64,000 nucleotides of DNA from Polyangium sp. y55x31 (GTDB taxonomy: Bacteria > Myxococcota_A > Polyangia > Polyangiales > Polyangiaceae), in the NCBI RefSeq assembly GCF_029946505.1, contig NZ_JARZHG010000005.1, positions 372,001-436,000 of the forward strand. Reading direction: 5' to 3'. Every line of letters starts with the position of its first letter. Position 1 is the stretch's first letter. Position numbers and translations under genes: made by a program. Below the pieces are notes generated by a model. The model ran no database searches. It was not told the DNA's origin and saw nothing but the letters and a program-made list of their open reading frames with translations. Below are positions 50,432 to 61,801 of this stretch, piece by piece.

Positions 50432-50648
50432 GGGGGTACGTCCCTCCACGCGGGCCCTTGCGCGCCGCGATCGCGATCGTCCCGGCGCCGCCCGCGAGCA
50501 AGAGCGCGCCCGGTCGCGACGAACCCGCGAGCGCGAGGCCCGAGATGACGCAGAACAGACCAAACGCGAGCGTCGGACCGGAGAGCCGCCCGTCCTCGGG
50601 CGAGCCATCGGGGGGCACCGTGGGCCTCGTGCGGTACGGATGCGCCAT
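50418..50648 (-). CDS. Small membrane protein
   Basis: 76 residues with two hydrophobic helices (about 25-42 and 46-60) and a basic C-terminal tail. Its stop lies inside the start of alkB (14-base overlap in another frame), so coupled expression is likely. No family recognised. Confidence 0.55.
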   Translation of the reverse strand: MAHPYRTRPTVPPDGSPEDGRLSGPTLAFGLFCVISGLALAGSSRPGALLLAGGAGTIAIAARKGPRGGTYPRDKD

Positions 50649-50749
50649 GGGTTCATCGTACCAGGGCGGAGGGCCGAATGGTACGGGGTTCGGGGCGTAA
50701 CGCGGCTCGTCCGCGTGGAGCCCCGAGCGTCGACAGGGTCGAATGAAGT

Positions 50750-51412
50750 CTAAACGCCGTCCGCGCGGGCCCAGCCGTCCTCGCCGACGAGCGGGACGAA
50801 CCGCACGGCGCCGAGGATTGTCTCCGAGAACTGGCCGTCGTCGCCCCGCGTGACGAGGACGAGTTCTTGCCGGTGTTCGTCCGGCCCGACCGGAATCACC
50901 ATGCGGCCGCCCGGCGCGAGCTCGGCCAAAAGCGCGCTCGGTACACGCGGCCCGCTCGCCGTCACCGCGATGGCCTCATAAGGTGCGGCCTCGGGATAAC
51001 CGCGGGTGCCATCTCCAGTGACCACCCGGATGTTTCCGTAACGTAGGGATGCGAGCCGCGCGGCGGCCTCGGCGGCGAGGAGCGGGTGGCGCTCGACGGT
51101 GACGACCTCGCGCGCGAGCTCGGCGAGCACCGCCGCCGCGTACCCCGATCCCGCGCCGATCTCGAGCACCCGCGCGTCCGGCCCGATCCGCAGGGCTTGC
51201 GCGGTGAGCGCGACGATGTACGGCTGCGAGATCGTCTGACCCACGGCTATCGGCAGCGGTCTGTCGAGATACGCCTCGTGCTCGCGCCCGGCGGGAACGA
51301 AGGCGTGCCGTGGGACGCGACGCATCGCATCGAGCACCCGCGCATCCTGGATGTCGCGGCGTGCGAGTTGTTCGTCCACCATGCGGTGGCGCGCTTGCTC
51401 CATCGGATCCAT
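50750..51412 (-). CDS. pcm: Protein-L-isoaspartate O-methyltransferase
   Basis: 220 residues from ATG 51412; an in-frame start at 51478 would add 22 residues that do not belong to the family. Repairs isoaspartyl damage in proteins with SAM. SAM motif EIGAGSGYAAAVLAEL and the N-terminal DAMRRVPRHAFVP region with RPLPIAVGQTISQPYIVA are diagnostic. Cytoplasmic. Confidence 0.94.
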   Translation of the reverse strand: MDPMEQARHRMVDEQLARRDIQDARVLDAMRRVPRHAFVPAGREHEAYLDRPLPIAVGQTISQPYIVALTAQALRIGPDARVLEIGAGSGYAAAVLAELAREVVTVERHPLLAAEAAARLASLRYGNIRVVTGDGTRGYPEAAPYEAIAVTASGPRVPSALLAELAPGGRMVIPVGPDEHRQELVLVTRGDDGQFSETILGAVRFVPLVGEDGWARADGV

Positions 51413-51631
51413 GGCGCGTCCGCGCTCGACGCAATCGTCGTGCCGGGCTCCTTTCGTGAGGGGTGTCAAGAAGAGCACGCTCGAAGCGGCACGGCCAGAT
51501 CCCTCGACGCTCGGGGGGCTTCGCTCGACCGGCCGAGCTCCGGCCCCTCTGCGGCGGCGGTCTCGCTCACGGCAGGAGGGATGTTCGTCGCGCTAGGGTT
51601 TTTCGGCGCTCCGCCATAGAATGCGACGGCG

Positions 51632-52252
51632 ATGGTGACCAGGAGCAGCGCGAAGGGCGGCACGATGAAGACCAAGGGGACGACGCAGGGCGGGGTCAAG
51701 GGCGCGGCGAAGAAGGCGACGAAGGGCGCGGCGAAGGCGCCTGCGAAGGGCGCGGCGAAGGCGCCTGCGAAGGGCGCGGGAAAGGCGGCGAAGGCGTCGG
51801 CGAGGGCGACGAAGGGCAGCGCGGCGGCGAAGGCCGAGGCGAGGGCGAAGGCAGCGGCGAGGGCCGCGGCCGCGGCGCCGGTGGAGATCATCGACGAGCC
51901 GCCGCCGAGCCTCTCGGGGCGGCCGTGCCGGCGCCTCGCGTGGGGCTACGCGCTCCTCAGCGAGATGCGTGACGAGGCGATGAACGACCTCGACGTCGAG
52001 GCGGGCACGAAGGTCGCGATCGAGGGCGAGCTCGATCGGCTCGCGTACGTGTACGTCGTGCAGATCGCGGCGGAGGATCGGTCCGTCGAGATCCTTTATC
52101 CGCCGAAGGGCGGGGCGCGCCGCATGCGCCCGGGCACGAAGATGCGCATCCCCGGCGGCTCGGGCTGGATCGTGACCACGAAGAAAGGCAAGATCCGCAC
52201 GATCGCTTCGTCCACGCCGATCACGGACGTGACGGCCCTCGGTATCGACTGA
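51632..52252 (+). CDS. Histone H1-like tailed protein with a C-terminal domain of unknown function
   Basis: 206 residues. Residues 1-85 are a Lys/Ala-rich tail with KGAAKAPA repeats like bacterial H1-type proteins that bind DNA. The C-terminal 115 residues form a folded domain (CRRLAWGYALLSEMRDE, VYVVQIAAEDRSVEILYPP, MRPGTKMRIPGGSGWIV) similar to the DUF4384-type beta domain. The tail would suit DNA or RNA binding. The tail-coding DNA has exact 24-bp tandem repeats. Confidence 0.7.
   Translation: MVTRSSAKGGTMKTKGTTQGGVKGAAKKATKGAAKAPAKGAAKAPAKGAGKAAKASARATKGSAAAKAEARAKAAARAAAAAPVEIIDEPPPSLSGRPCRRLAWGYALLSEMRDEAMNDLDVEAGTKVAIEGELDRLAYVYVVQIAAEDRSVEILYPPKGGARRMRPGTKMRIPGGSGWIVTTKKGKIRTIASSTPITDVTALGID
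51721..51768 (+). repeat. Two exact tandem 24-bp units in the Lys/Ala tail
   Basis: The 24-base unit at 51721-51744 is repeated exactly at 51745-51768 and continues imperfectly on both sides, encoding KGAAKAPA. Length variation by slippage is likely. Confidence 0.9.
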
Positions 52253-52271
52253 GCGGACCCCGTCGTCTGCG

Positions 52272-52313
52272 ATGCAGGCTCGCGCGTGTGGTGCCGAGGG
52301 CGCGCGCCTGCAT
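52272..52313 (+). terminator. Hairpin after the H1-like gene
   Basis: ATGCAGGC (52272-52279) pairs with GCCTGCAT (52306-52313), extended inward by a bulged CGCGCG pairing. Located 20 bases after the stop. No U-tract, so this is a candidate rather than a certain terminator. Confidence 0.45.
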
Positions 52314-52461
52314 TGCGCGGGGCTCGTCGGCCCGCGCCACGGCATTTCACGCCTTTTCGAGGGGCCCCGGCCGTCCTCGCCGCCTGGCATGAATCCTGAT
52401 TGAGCGTTCGGGAGCAGCACATGAGGTGTGCGTCCTGAAAAACTCGATCGAGGAGATGGTC

Positions 52462-52752
52462 ATGGCACCGAGGTATGGCTTTCTTGGGTTCATTGCGCTC
52501 CCCCTTTTCGTGCTCGCCGCCAATTGTGTGGACGGCGTCGAGATCGCCGAGGCCGAGACCGCCGAGGCGGCCTCGGCGCTTTGCAGCGACAATGGCATCG
52601 CCGACTGGGCGGGAGAGCCCGAGGAGTATGGGGTCCCGGAGTCGCTCATGTCGGTCGTCTGGGAGTCGACGGCGTCGCGTCCCTTCCTGGGGACGCGGGT
52701 TCCGCTCGAGGTGACGGCGAAGGTGAGCGTGTCGAACTACCTGTTCGAGTGA
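52462..52752 (+). CDS. Small exported protein
   Basis: 96 residues. The start at 52462 is preceded by GAGGAG at 8-9 bases. Signal peptide with VLAANC, which is not a perfect lipobox because Asn is at -1. Mature part acidic, with one more Cys (ALCSDN). No family. It stands just upstream of arsR in the same direction, 69 bp away. Confidence 0.55.
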   Translation: MAPRYGFLGFIALPLFVLAANCVDGVEIAEAETAEAASALCSDNGIADWAGEPEEYGVPESLMSVVWESTASRPFLGTRVPLEVTAKVSVSNYLFE

Positions 52753-52793
52753 ACCGAGCACTTCCACTTTTCTGGAAGCAGCCCCTTGCGGGT

Positions 52794-52817
52794 CTACTTC
52801 GAGGATGTTAGAAGTAG
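52794..52817. promoter_or_regulatory. Inverted repeat before arsR, candidate operator
   Basis: CTACTTC (52794-52800) and its exact complement GAAGTAG (52811-52817) flank a 10-base centre, ending 4 bases before the GTG start of arsR. ArsR repressors bind such dyads. A second short dyad CTTCC / GGAAG lies at 52761-52778. Confidence 0.55.
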
Positions 52818-52821
52818 CCCC

Positions 52822-53139
52822 GTGACCTCGAAGCTGGACCGTCATGCCCAGCAGCTCAGCGCGCTCGGCCACCCCGTTCGCCTCGAAATCCTGCGCTTCG
52901 TCGTGCAGGGGGGCGACGAGGGGGCGTCCGCCGGCGAGATCCAGGCGCATGTCGATCTTCCCGCTTCGACCCTGAGCCACCACTTGAAGCGGCTCGTCGA
53001 GGCGGGCCTGTTCACGACCCGCCTCGAAGGCACGTTCCACTACTACGCCGCCGATTACGCGGCGCTGCGCGCCCTCACCGAATACCTCTGGGAGGACTGC
53101 TGCAAGCGTGGCAAAGGCGGAAAGGGCGGCTGCTGCTGA
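52822..53139 (+). CDS. arsR: ArsR family metalloregulator
   Basis: 105 residues from GTG 52822. The winged helix-turn-helix is complete (LSALGHPVRLEILRFV, then LPASTLSHHLKRLVEAGLF). The C-terminus carries four cysteines, C93, C94, C104 and C105, in EDCCKRGKGGKGGCC. Characterised ArsR proteins with C-terminal vicinal Cys sense trivalent arsenic, in some cases organoarsenicals. The following gene encodes ArsI, which fits organoarsenical sensing. Represses its own operon through the dyad upstream (inferred). Confidence 0.9.
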   Translation: MTSKLDRHAQQLSALGHPVRLEILRFVVQGGDEGASAGEIQAHVDLPASTLSHHLKRLVEAGLFTTRLEGTFHYYAADYAALRALTEYLWEDCCKRGKGGKGGCC

Positions 53140-53156
53140 AAGCCCGCTCTTTTTTT
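53126..53156 (+). terminator. Possible weak attenuator between arsR and arsI
   Basis: A GGGC / GCCC pairing around the arsR stop is followed closely by seven T residues (53150-53156). The stem is short, so partial termination or attenuation is more likely than a full stop. Confidence 0.3.
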
Positions 53157-53196
53157 GCGCCATGGTTCGAGTTTTTTGGAAGAAAGGAGCCCCCGC

Positions 53197-53694
53197 ATGA
53201 ACGTCCTCAAGCCCCACGTGTCCCTGAACGTCACCAACATCGAGCAATCCGTCGCGTTCTACGAGAAGGCGTTCGGCGTCGCGGCGACGAAGCGGCGCCC
53301 CGGATATGCGAAATTCGACCTCGAGGTCCCCTCGCTCAACCTGACGATGCAGGAGGCGCCTCGCACGGGCGTCAATGCCAGTCATTTCGGGGTTCAGGTC
53401 GCGACGACAGACGACGTCCTGGAAGCGAAGGCTCGTTTCGAGGCCGCGGGGCTCCGGACGATGACGGAGGAGGATACATCCTGCTGTTATGCCGTGCAGG
53501 ACAAGGTGTGGATCGAGGATCCGGACGGGAACTCGTGGGAGGTGTTCGTCGTGAAGGCAGACGCGGCCACCATGGGGGATTCGCCGGCCCTGAAAAAGGA
53601 CGCGAGCGAGTGCTGCACGCCGATCGCGCTTTCCAAGAAACCGGAGGCCACGCCGTCGGCTTCGTCTTGCTGCGGGCCGAAGACGACGGCGTGA
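53197..53694 (+). CDS. arsI: ArsI-type C-As lyase (vicinal oxygen chelate family)
   Basis: 165 residues with AAAGGAG before the ATG. A glyoxalase/VOC fold with probable iron ligands H7, H63 and E115, and the vicinal pair C96-C97 (TSCCYAV) that in characterised ArsI binds trivalent methylarsenite before cleavage of the C-As bond. Numbering of the Cys pair and Glu coincides with the described ArsI proteins. Two further pairs (C139-C140, C158-C159) are in a flexible C-terminal tail. Members of the CadI group are the alternative. In the ars operon between arsR and acr3. Confidence 0.85.
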   Translation: MNVLKPHVSLNVTNIEQSVAFYEKAFGVAATKRRPGYAKFDLEVPSLNLTMQEAPRTGVNASHFGVQVATTDDVLEAKARFEAAGLRTMTEEDTSCCYAVQDKVWIEDPDGNSWEVFVVKADAATMGDSPALKKDASECCTPIALSKKPEATPSASSCCGPKTTA

Positions 53695-53716
53695 CCGGCT
53701 CCGACGCTGAAACGCC

Positions 53717-54793
53717 ATGGACGGCATCGCGCGCAAGTTATCGTTCCTCGATCGTTACCTGACGTTGTGGATCTTTCTCGCCATGGGCCTCGGCGTGGCC
53801 CTCGGCTTCGCGGCGCCCGGCTTCACGGCGTTCCTGCATCGCCTGAGCGTGGGCACGACGTCGATCCCGATCGCCGTCGGGCTCGTCTTGATGATGTACC
53901 CGCCGCTCGCGAAGGTCCGCTACGAGGAGCTCGGGAAGGTCTTTCGCAACAAGCGCGTGCTCGCGCTGTCGCTCGTGCAGAACTGGATCATCGGCCCGGT
54001 GCTGATGTTCGGCCTCGCCGTGATGTTTCTGAAGGACAAACCCGAGTACATGCTCGGGCTCGTCCTCATCGGGCTCGCGCGATGCATCGCGATGGTCATC
54101 GTCTGGAACGATCTCGCGAAGGGAGATACCGAGTATTGCGCGGGATTGGTCGCGTTCAACTCGATCTTCCAGGTGCTGTTTTTCCCGGTGTACGCGTATT
54201 TCTTCGCGACGCTCCTGCCCGCCTGGCTCGGGCTCGGAGGCGCCGTCGTGAACATCACCATCCCCGAGCTCGCGAAGAGCGTCGCCATCTACCTGGGAAT
54301 CCCGTTCGCGGCCGGGTTCCTCACGCGCCGGGTGCTCGTGTCCTCCCGGGGAGCGGACTGGTATCGAGAGCGCTTCGTCCCGCGTATCGGGCCGATCACG
54401 CTCGTGGCGTTGCTCTTCACCATCGTGGTGATGTTCTCCCTGAAGGGCGAGACCATCGTGGAGCTCCCGCTCGACGTGCTGCGGATCGCGGCGCCGCTCC
54501 TCGTGTACTTCGTCGTGATGTTCTTCGTCTCGTTTTTCCTGAGCAAGCGCGTCGGCGCGGACTACAAGCAGGCCGCTACGCTGTCGTTCACGGCGTCGTC
54601 GAACAATTTCGAGCTCGCCATCGCCGTCGCCGTCGCGACGTTCGGCATCCATAGCGGCGCCGCGTTCGCGGCCGTCATCGGGCCGCTCGTCGAGGTGCCG
54701 GTCCTCATCGGGCTCGTCAACGTTGCGCTCCGGCTCGGCAAGTGGTTCTTTCCCCGCAGCGCGCCCGCTGTGGAATCGGAGGTCCACGCATGA
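53717..54793 (+). CDS. acr3: Arsenite efflux transporter Acr3
   Basis: 358 residues with about ten membrane helices. The conserved Cys of helix 4 is in [19 protein letters not shown] and the conserved Glu of helix 9 in [15 protein letters not shown], both needed for arsenite transport in characterised Acr3. Antiports arsenite out of the cytoplasm. Stop overlaps arsC (ATGA). Confidence 0.95.
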   Translation: MDGIARKLSFLDRYLTLWIFLAMGLGVALGFAAPGFTAFLHRLSVGTTSIPIAVGLVLMMYPPLAKVRYEELGKVFRNKRVLALSLVQNWIIGPVLMFGLAVMFLKDKPEYMLGLVLIGLARCIAMVIVWNDLAKGDTEYCAGLVAFNSIFQVLFFPVYAYFFATLLPAWLGLGGAVVNITIPELAKSVAIYLGIPFAAGFLTRRVLVSSRGADWYRERFVPRIGPITLVALLFTIVVMFSLKGETIVELPLDVLRIAAPLLVYFVVMFFVSFFLSKRVGADYKQAATLSFTASSNNFELAIAVAVATFGIHSGAAFAAVIGPLVEVPVLIGLVNVALRLGKWFFPRSAPAVESEVHA

Positions 54794-55209
54794 CTCCCAC
54801 GAGCATTCTCTTTCTCTGCGTCGCGAACTCGGCCCGCAGCCAAATGGCGGAAGGCCTGGCGCGGAGCCGCTTCGGAGATCACGTGCGGGTGCAGAGCGCC
54901 GGCAGCCGCCCGTCCCGCGTCAATCCCTACGCGATCGAGGTGATGCGGGAGATCGGGATCGACTTGACCACGCACGCATCGAAGTCGGTGGACACGATCG
55001 ACCCTGCGTCGGTCGACCTGGTCGTCACGCTTTGCGCCGAGGAGGTTTGCCCGGTGTTCCTCGGCAAGATCCAGCGGCTCCACTGGCCCATTCCCGATCC
55101 CGCGCATGACGATCCCTCGTCGTCGCGCGAGCAGATGCTCGAGCGATTCCGCACAGCCCGCGGGCAGATTCAGGCTCGTCTGGAGGAACTCGCGGCGACC
55201 GCGAAATAA
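54790..55209 (+). CDS. arsC: Arsenate reductase, thioredoxin-coupled type
   Basis: 139 residues in the low-molecular-weight tyrosine-phosphatase fold: P-loop [10 protein letters not shown] with nucleophile C10, then C82 and C87 ([11 protein letters not shown]) for the disulfide cascade, and the DP acid loop (IPDPAHDDP). Reduces arsenate to arsenite, which Acr3 exports. Last gene of the ars set. Confidence 0.94.
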   Translation: MTPTSILFLCVANSARSQMAEGLARSRFGDHVRVQSAGSRPSRVNPYAIEVMREIGIDLTTHASKSVDTIDPASVDLVVTLCAEEVCPVFLGKIQRLHWPIPDPAHDDPSSSREQMLERFRTARGQIQARLEELAATAK

Positions 55210-55340
55210 CCGGCGAATTCGTTCAATCCCATCAAGCGGGTCCCGGCCTGTGCACCATGGAGCCTCGGTCCCGTGGGTGCGGATGATCGCAGATGCGGCG
55301 GCCCTTTACGTGCTCTCCCGCCGCGGATAGGCTCACGCCC

Positions 55341-55802
55341 GTGACGACCCGCCGAGCCCCCGCGATCTCCACGCAGGCCCCTGGGCCTCGCCGTGTGCTC
55401 GCGTTGCTCCTCGTCGCCGTCGTCGCGCTCGCGGTGTTCTTCTCGGGCCGGAGCTATTACTTCTGCGTGGCGGTCCAGGAGGTCGTCGAGCACGCCTGCG
55501 AATCCGACGACTGCGCCGTTCACGGGGAGGACGAGCAAGGTCCGAGCATCGGGGAAGGCTGCTGCGAGGAACATCGGGTCGGCGAGCTGCCGCCCGCGTA
55601 CAAGCGCCTCGAACTCCCGCAGGTGCCTCCGGCGCCGGCCACGCCGCTGCCGGACGAGGTGCTGCCGGTCGCGTTCCTCCCTCCGCGAAGCCCCCAGTAC
55701 CTCACGTCAGCGCGGCGGATCGTCGCTCGCCCCGTGCTCCCTCGCGCGGGGCCACGCTCCTCGGCGGAGCGTTGTATCGCCCTTCGAGTCTTCCACTGCT
55801 GA
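55341..55802 (+). CDS. Membrane-anchored cysteine-rich protein of the metal island
   Basis: 153 residues from GTG 55341. One membrane helix near residues 20-38 is followed by an exported part with SYYFCVAVQEVVEHACESDDCAVHG and GEGCCEEH, a Cys/His-rich metal-binding-like segment. The remainder is Pro/Arg-rich. Similar proteins precede RND efflux genes in relatives, as far as I know only uncharacterised. Placed between arsC and the RND genes. Confidence 0.6.
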   Translation: MTTRRAPAISTQAPGPRRVLALLLVAVVALAVFFSGRSYYFCVAVQEVVEHACESDDCAVHGEDEQGPSIGEGCCEEHRVGELPPAYKRLELPQVPPAPATPLPDEVLPVAFLPPRSPQYLTSARRIVARPVLPRAGPRSSAERCIALRVFHC

Positions 55803-55804
55803 TC

Positions 55805-55833
55805 GGAGCCCCGGCCCTGCCGGAGGAGGCTCC
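55805..55833 (+). other. Hairpin after the cysteine-rich gene
   Basis: GGAGCC (55805-55810) and GGCTCC (55828-55833) form an outer stem, with CCGG/CCGG pairing inside. It starts 2 bases after the stop. No U-tract; may separate this gene from the following RND operon. Confidence 0.35.
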
Positions 55834-55926
55834 ATCGATCGACCGTCTCGGCGCGCGAGCTGCATTCTCGCAGTGCGCGCATGGCGACGTGTCCGCAGTT
55901 GGCAAGACAAACCGAAGAGGCTCATC

Positions 55927-56262
55927 ATGATCCGTCGTTCGCTTCTCCTTTCGCTCCTCGTTGCCCTCTCCCTCGCCGCGTGCTCCAAGGACGGCGGCTC
56001 CACGGCCAAGCCCGAGGCGGCCGCGGCGCAACCCGCGAAGCAAGACGGCGCCCACGCGCCGAGCACCGTGAAGCCCGGCTCGCACGAGGATTGGTGCGGG
56101 GAGCATCAGGTCCCCGAATCGCAGTGCACCCGGTGCAACCCCGACCTCATCCCGGCCTTCAAGGCCACGGGCGATTGGTGCCCCGAGCACAGCCTGCCCG
56201 AGTCGCAGTGCTTGAAGTGCAACCCGGACCTCGAGATCGTTCGACCTCCCAAGGGGAGCTGA
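55927..56262 (+). CDS. Lipoprotein with two CX2HX6CX2C modules
   Basis: 111 residues. Lipobox SLAAC (Cys19), Ala/Lys-rich spacer, then two 28-residue-spaced modules: C57-H60-C67-C70 (DWCGEHQVPESQCTRCNPDL) and C85-H88-C95-C98. The Cys/His spacing is that of a zinc- or soft-metal-binding site. The same module occurs twice in the RND adaptor encoded next (1 base after this stop). Likely a periplasmic metal-binding feeder for the efflux pump. Confidence 0.75.
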   Translation: MIRRSLLLSLLVALSLAACSKDGGSTAKPEAAAAQPAKQDGAHAPSTVKPGSHEDWCGEHQVPESQCTRCNPDLIPAFKATGDWCPEHSLPESQCLKCNPDLEIVRPPKGS

Positions 56263-56263
56263 G

Positions 56264-57655
56264 GTGCGCGCCCTCATCGTCGCCGCCCTGGCGCTCCTTC
56301 CGGGGATCGCCGGGTGCGGCCGAGATCCGAAGGAATCGCCCGCGGCCCCTGCGAGCTCCACGCAGAAGGCAGCGGCAACACCGGATGGCGAAGGGAAGCT
56401 CTGCGAGCACGGCGTGCTCGAGGTGGTTTGTCCCAAGTGCCACCCGAAGCTCGCGGCCGTGTTCCAGGCGAAGGGCGATTGGTGCGCCGAGCATGGCTTT
56501 CCGGAGTCGTTTTGCCCGATCTGCCATCCGGAGCGCGGCGGACGCCCCGCCGCCGACGTGAGCGGCAAGGGCGGCGGGAAAAACGCCCCCGAGAAGGACG
56601 CGCCGGCCGACGGAACGAAGGTTCGGTTCAAGACGAAGGAGACCGCGCGGCTCGCCGGGATCCAGACGGTGAAGGCCGAGGAACGGAAAAACGCGGGCGG
56701 CCTCCTCGTCACGGCGCGGCTCGTCTACGACGCCACGCGGCTCGCGCACATCAATGCGCGGGCGCCCGGCGTCGTGCGCACGATGAAGGTCGACATCGGC
56801 GCGCAGGTCAAAAAGAAGGACCCGCTCGCCGTGATCGAAAGCGCGGAGGTCGGGGCGGATCGCTCCAAGCTCCAAGCCGCGCGGGCGCGCGTCGGGATCG
56901 CGCAGAAGAACCTCGAGCGCGTCGCGGCGCTGCAGAAATCGGGCTTCAGCCCCGAGAAGGACGTGCTCGCGGCGGAGCAGGAGCTCGAAGCCGCCAAAGC
57001 CGAGCAATCGGCGCTCGCCACGGCGCTCTCCATCATTGGAGCCGGCGGCGGGGCGGGCGGTTCGTACATGCTCACCTCGCCGATCGACGGCGTCGTGACC
57101 CAGCGAAGCGCGACCGTGGGCAAGCACGTCGGGCTCGAAGAGATGCTCTTCGAGGTCGTCGACACGTCCGCGATGTGGGCCGAGCTCGACGTCCCCGAGG
57201 CCGAGCTTTCTGCGGTCGTGGTGGGGCAATCCGTGACGCTCGACGTCGACGGGCTCGCAGGGCGCACGTTCCGCGGGAAGATCACGTATCTGAGCCCGCA
57301 GATCGACCTCGCGACACGCACCGTGCGGGCGCGTGTTCCGCTGGAAAACGCGGACGGCGCCCTGCGGGGCAACATGTTCGGGCGGGCCCGCGTCGAAGTC
57401 GGCGCGGCGCGCGCGAGCGTCACCGTCCCCGACGCGGCCGTGCAGCGTGCGAAGGACGTGCACCTCGTCTTCGTGCGGATCGCGGAGGACGAATACGAAG
57501 CGCGGCGCGTGGAGCTTGGGGTTCGCGAGGGCAACCTCGTCGAGATTCGCAAAGGCGCGCGTCCCGGCGAGGACGTCGTCACGACGGGCAGCTTCCTGCT
57601 CAAGACCGAGACGTTGAAGGAGAGCATCGGCGCCGGCTGCTGCGACGCCGACTGA
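56264..57655 (+). CDS. czcB: RND efflux periplasmic adaptor, CzcB/CusB-like
   Basis: 463 residues from GTG 56264. Lipobox GIAGC (Cys18). Two metal modules: C47-H49-C56-C59 (first with one residue between C and H) and C74-H77-C84-C87. Then a membrane-fusion protein: barrel-sandwich AHINARAPGVVRTMKVDIGAQVKKKDPLAVIES, a coiled hairpin (AAEQELEAAKAEQSAL) and beta-barrel. C-terminal GCCDAD adds a vicinal Cys pair. Couples the CzcA pump to an outer-membrane channel. Confidence 0.9.
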   Translation: MRALIVAALALLPGIAGCGRDPKESPAAPASSTQKAAATPDGEGKLCEHGVLEVVCPKCHPKLAAVFQAKGDWCAEHGFPESFCPICHPERGGRPAADVSGKGGGKNAPEKDAPADGTKVRFKTKETARLAGIQTVKAEERKNAGGLLVTARLVYDATRLAHINARAPGVVRTMKVDIGAQVKKKDPLAVIESAEVGADRSKLQAARARVGIAQKNLERVAALQKSGFSPEKDVLAAEQELEAAKAEQSALATALSIIGAGGGAGGSYMLTSPIDGVVTQRSATVGKHVGLEEMLFEVVDTSAMWAELDVPEAELSAVVVGQSVTLDVDGLAGRTFRGKITYLSPQIDLATRTVRARVPLENADGALRGNMFGRARVEVGAARASVTVPDAAVQRAKDVHLVFVRIAEDEYEARRVELGVREGNLVEIRKGARPGEDVVTTGSFLLKTETLKESIGAGCCDAD

Positions 57656-57660
57656 GAGCG

Positions 57661-60743
<3,083 letters not shown>

Positions 60744-60747
<4 letters not shown>

Positions 60748-61100
60748 ATACGAAAATGGCAGGCTTCTTGAAGGCAGAGCTGGATGCCTCGACGGCCGCC
60801 GAGGCGAACGGCGACATGGCGACGGCGTGGCGCGCGCTCGAGCGCGCTCACATCCTCAGCCAGGCATTCGCTGTCGCGCATACCGGCGTCCACTGGGCCA
60901 TGTTCCGCTTTGCGTATCGGCGCGGGGACGTGCGCGAGATGCTCGGTCAAGTGCCCCGTCTCCTCCTGGCCGCGCCGGGGTCGCTGCTCGGCCGCGCGCC
61001 CCTCGGCAATACCGGCGGCGCGAACGTCGGGATCTTCAGGCCGATGCCGATCCCGGAGGACCTCCGGGCAAAACTCGCCAGCGCCGCAGAGCGTTCCTGA
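60744..61100 (+). CDS. DUF3703 family protein
   Basis: 118 residues, overlapping the end of czcA by 4 bases (ATGA). DUF3703 features: AEANGDMATAWRALERAHILSQAFAVAHTGVHWAMFRFAYRRGD (repeated His) and the end NTGGANVGIFRPMPIPEDL. Frequently found next to heavy-metal resistance genes; role unknown. Confidence 0.85.
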
Positions 61101-61111
61101 GGGCGCGGCCG

Positions 61112-61723
61112 TCAAGGCCTCGGCCCCCGCCGATCCTCCACGTGTCGGCGCAAGAGCTCCGGCGTCTGTAACGCATACGTGCGGATCTTCTCCTGGAAGA
61201 GGAGCTTGATCACCCCGAATTCGAGGTGCAAAAGCGCGCCGTACGTGAGCAGGGTTTTTCCGCCCTCGGCTGGGTCGACCCGGAAATACCCCCAGCAATC
61301 GCCGATGTCGTGCGGCCGTGACGGGTCCATCCAGAATCGGACGAGCGACGGGGTTTCACGGCGCGCGCGGACGGTGTATTCACCCGAGACCTTGGCGCCG
61401 CCTTGACGGAACGTCAGGAAAAAGTCGTCGCCGTTCCGGCCGACGAGGCGCGCCTCCTGCGTGAGCGGGAAAATGTACCGATACGAGCCCGGGTCGAGCA
61501 GCACGGCCATGACCTCGGCGGGTGGAGCCGCGATGACCACGTACCCGAGGCCGCCGATGAAATCGCCCTCGGGAAGCTCGACGTCGAAGGTCCGCTTGAC
61601 GACCTCCCCCCGCGCGAGGCGGGTCTTTTCGTCCGCGGTGAGGGAACCGGCCTGCGCGTGGCCCGGAAACGCGAGGACGAGGGCGCAGAGGACCGCAAGG
61701 AGGGCGAGGAGGCGGCGCGCCAT
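61112..61723 (-). CDS. Exported SRPBCC/START-like protein
   Basis: 203 residues with a signal peptide (cut near HAQAG, about residue 26). The rest resembles a START/polyketide-cyclase fold: IAAPPAEVMAVLLDPGSYRYIFPLTQEARL, then VSGEYTVRARRETPSLVRFWMDP. Such proteins bind lipids or hydrophobic ligands. Soluble periplasmic. No partner evident. Confidence 0.75.
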   Translation of the reverse strand: MARRLLALLAVLCALVLAFPGHAQAGSLTADEKTRLARGEVVKRTFDVELPEGDFIGGLGYVVIAAPPAEVMAVLLDPGSYRYIFPLTQEARLVGRNGDDFFLTFRQGGAKVSGEYTVRARRETPSLVRFWMDPSRPHDIGDCWGYFRVDPAEGGKTLLTYGALLHLEFGVIKLLFQEKIRTYALQTPELLRRHVEDRRGPRP

Positions 61724-61801
61724 GCCCCCACGGTGGTGTCGCGTCGGGCCGGACGCAAGCCCCGACGACGCGAGGTCAGGCGTCGCGTATACTCCGCGAC
61801 C

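Noticed and set aside
50750-51412. Alternative longer start of pcm at 51478
   Set aside because: The extra 22 residues have no family match and no better ribosome-binding site than the internal ATG.
56314-57660. Plus-strand open frame upstream of czcA in its frame
   Set aside because: Out-of-frame shadow of czcB; the czcA ATG at 57661 is the true start by family N-terminus.
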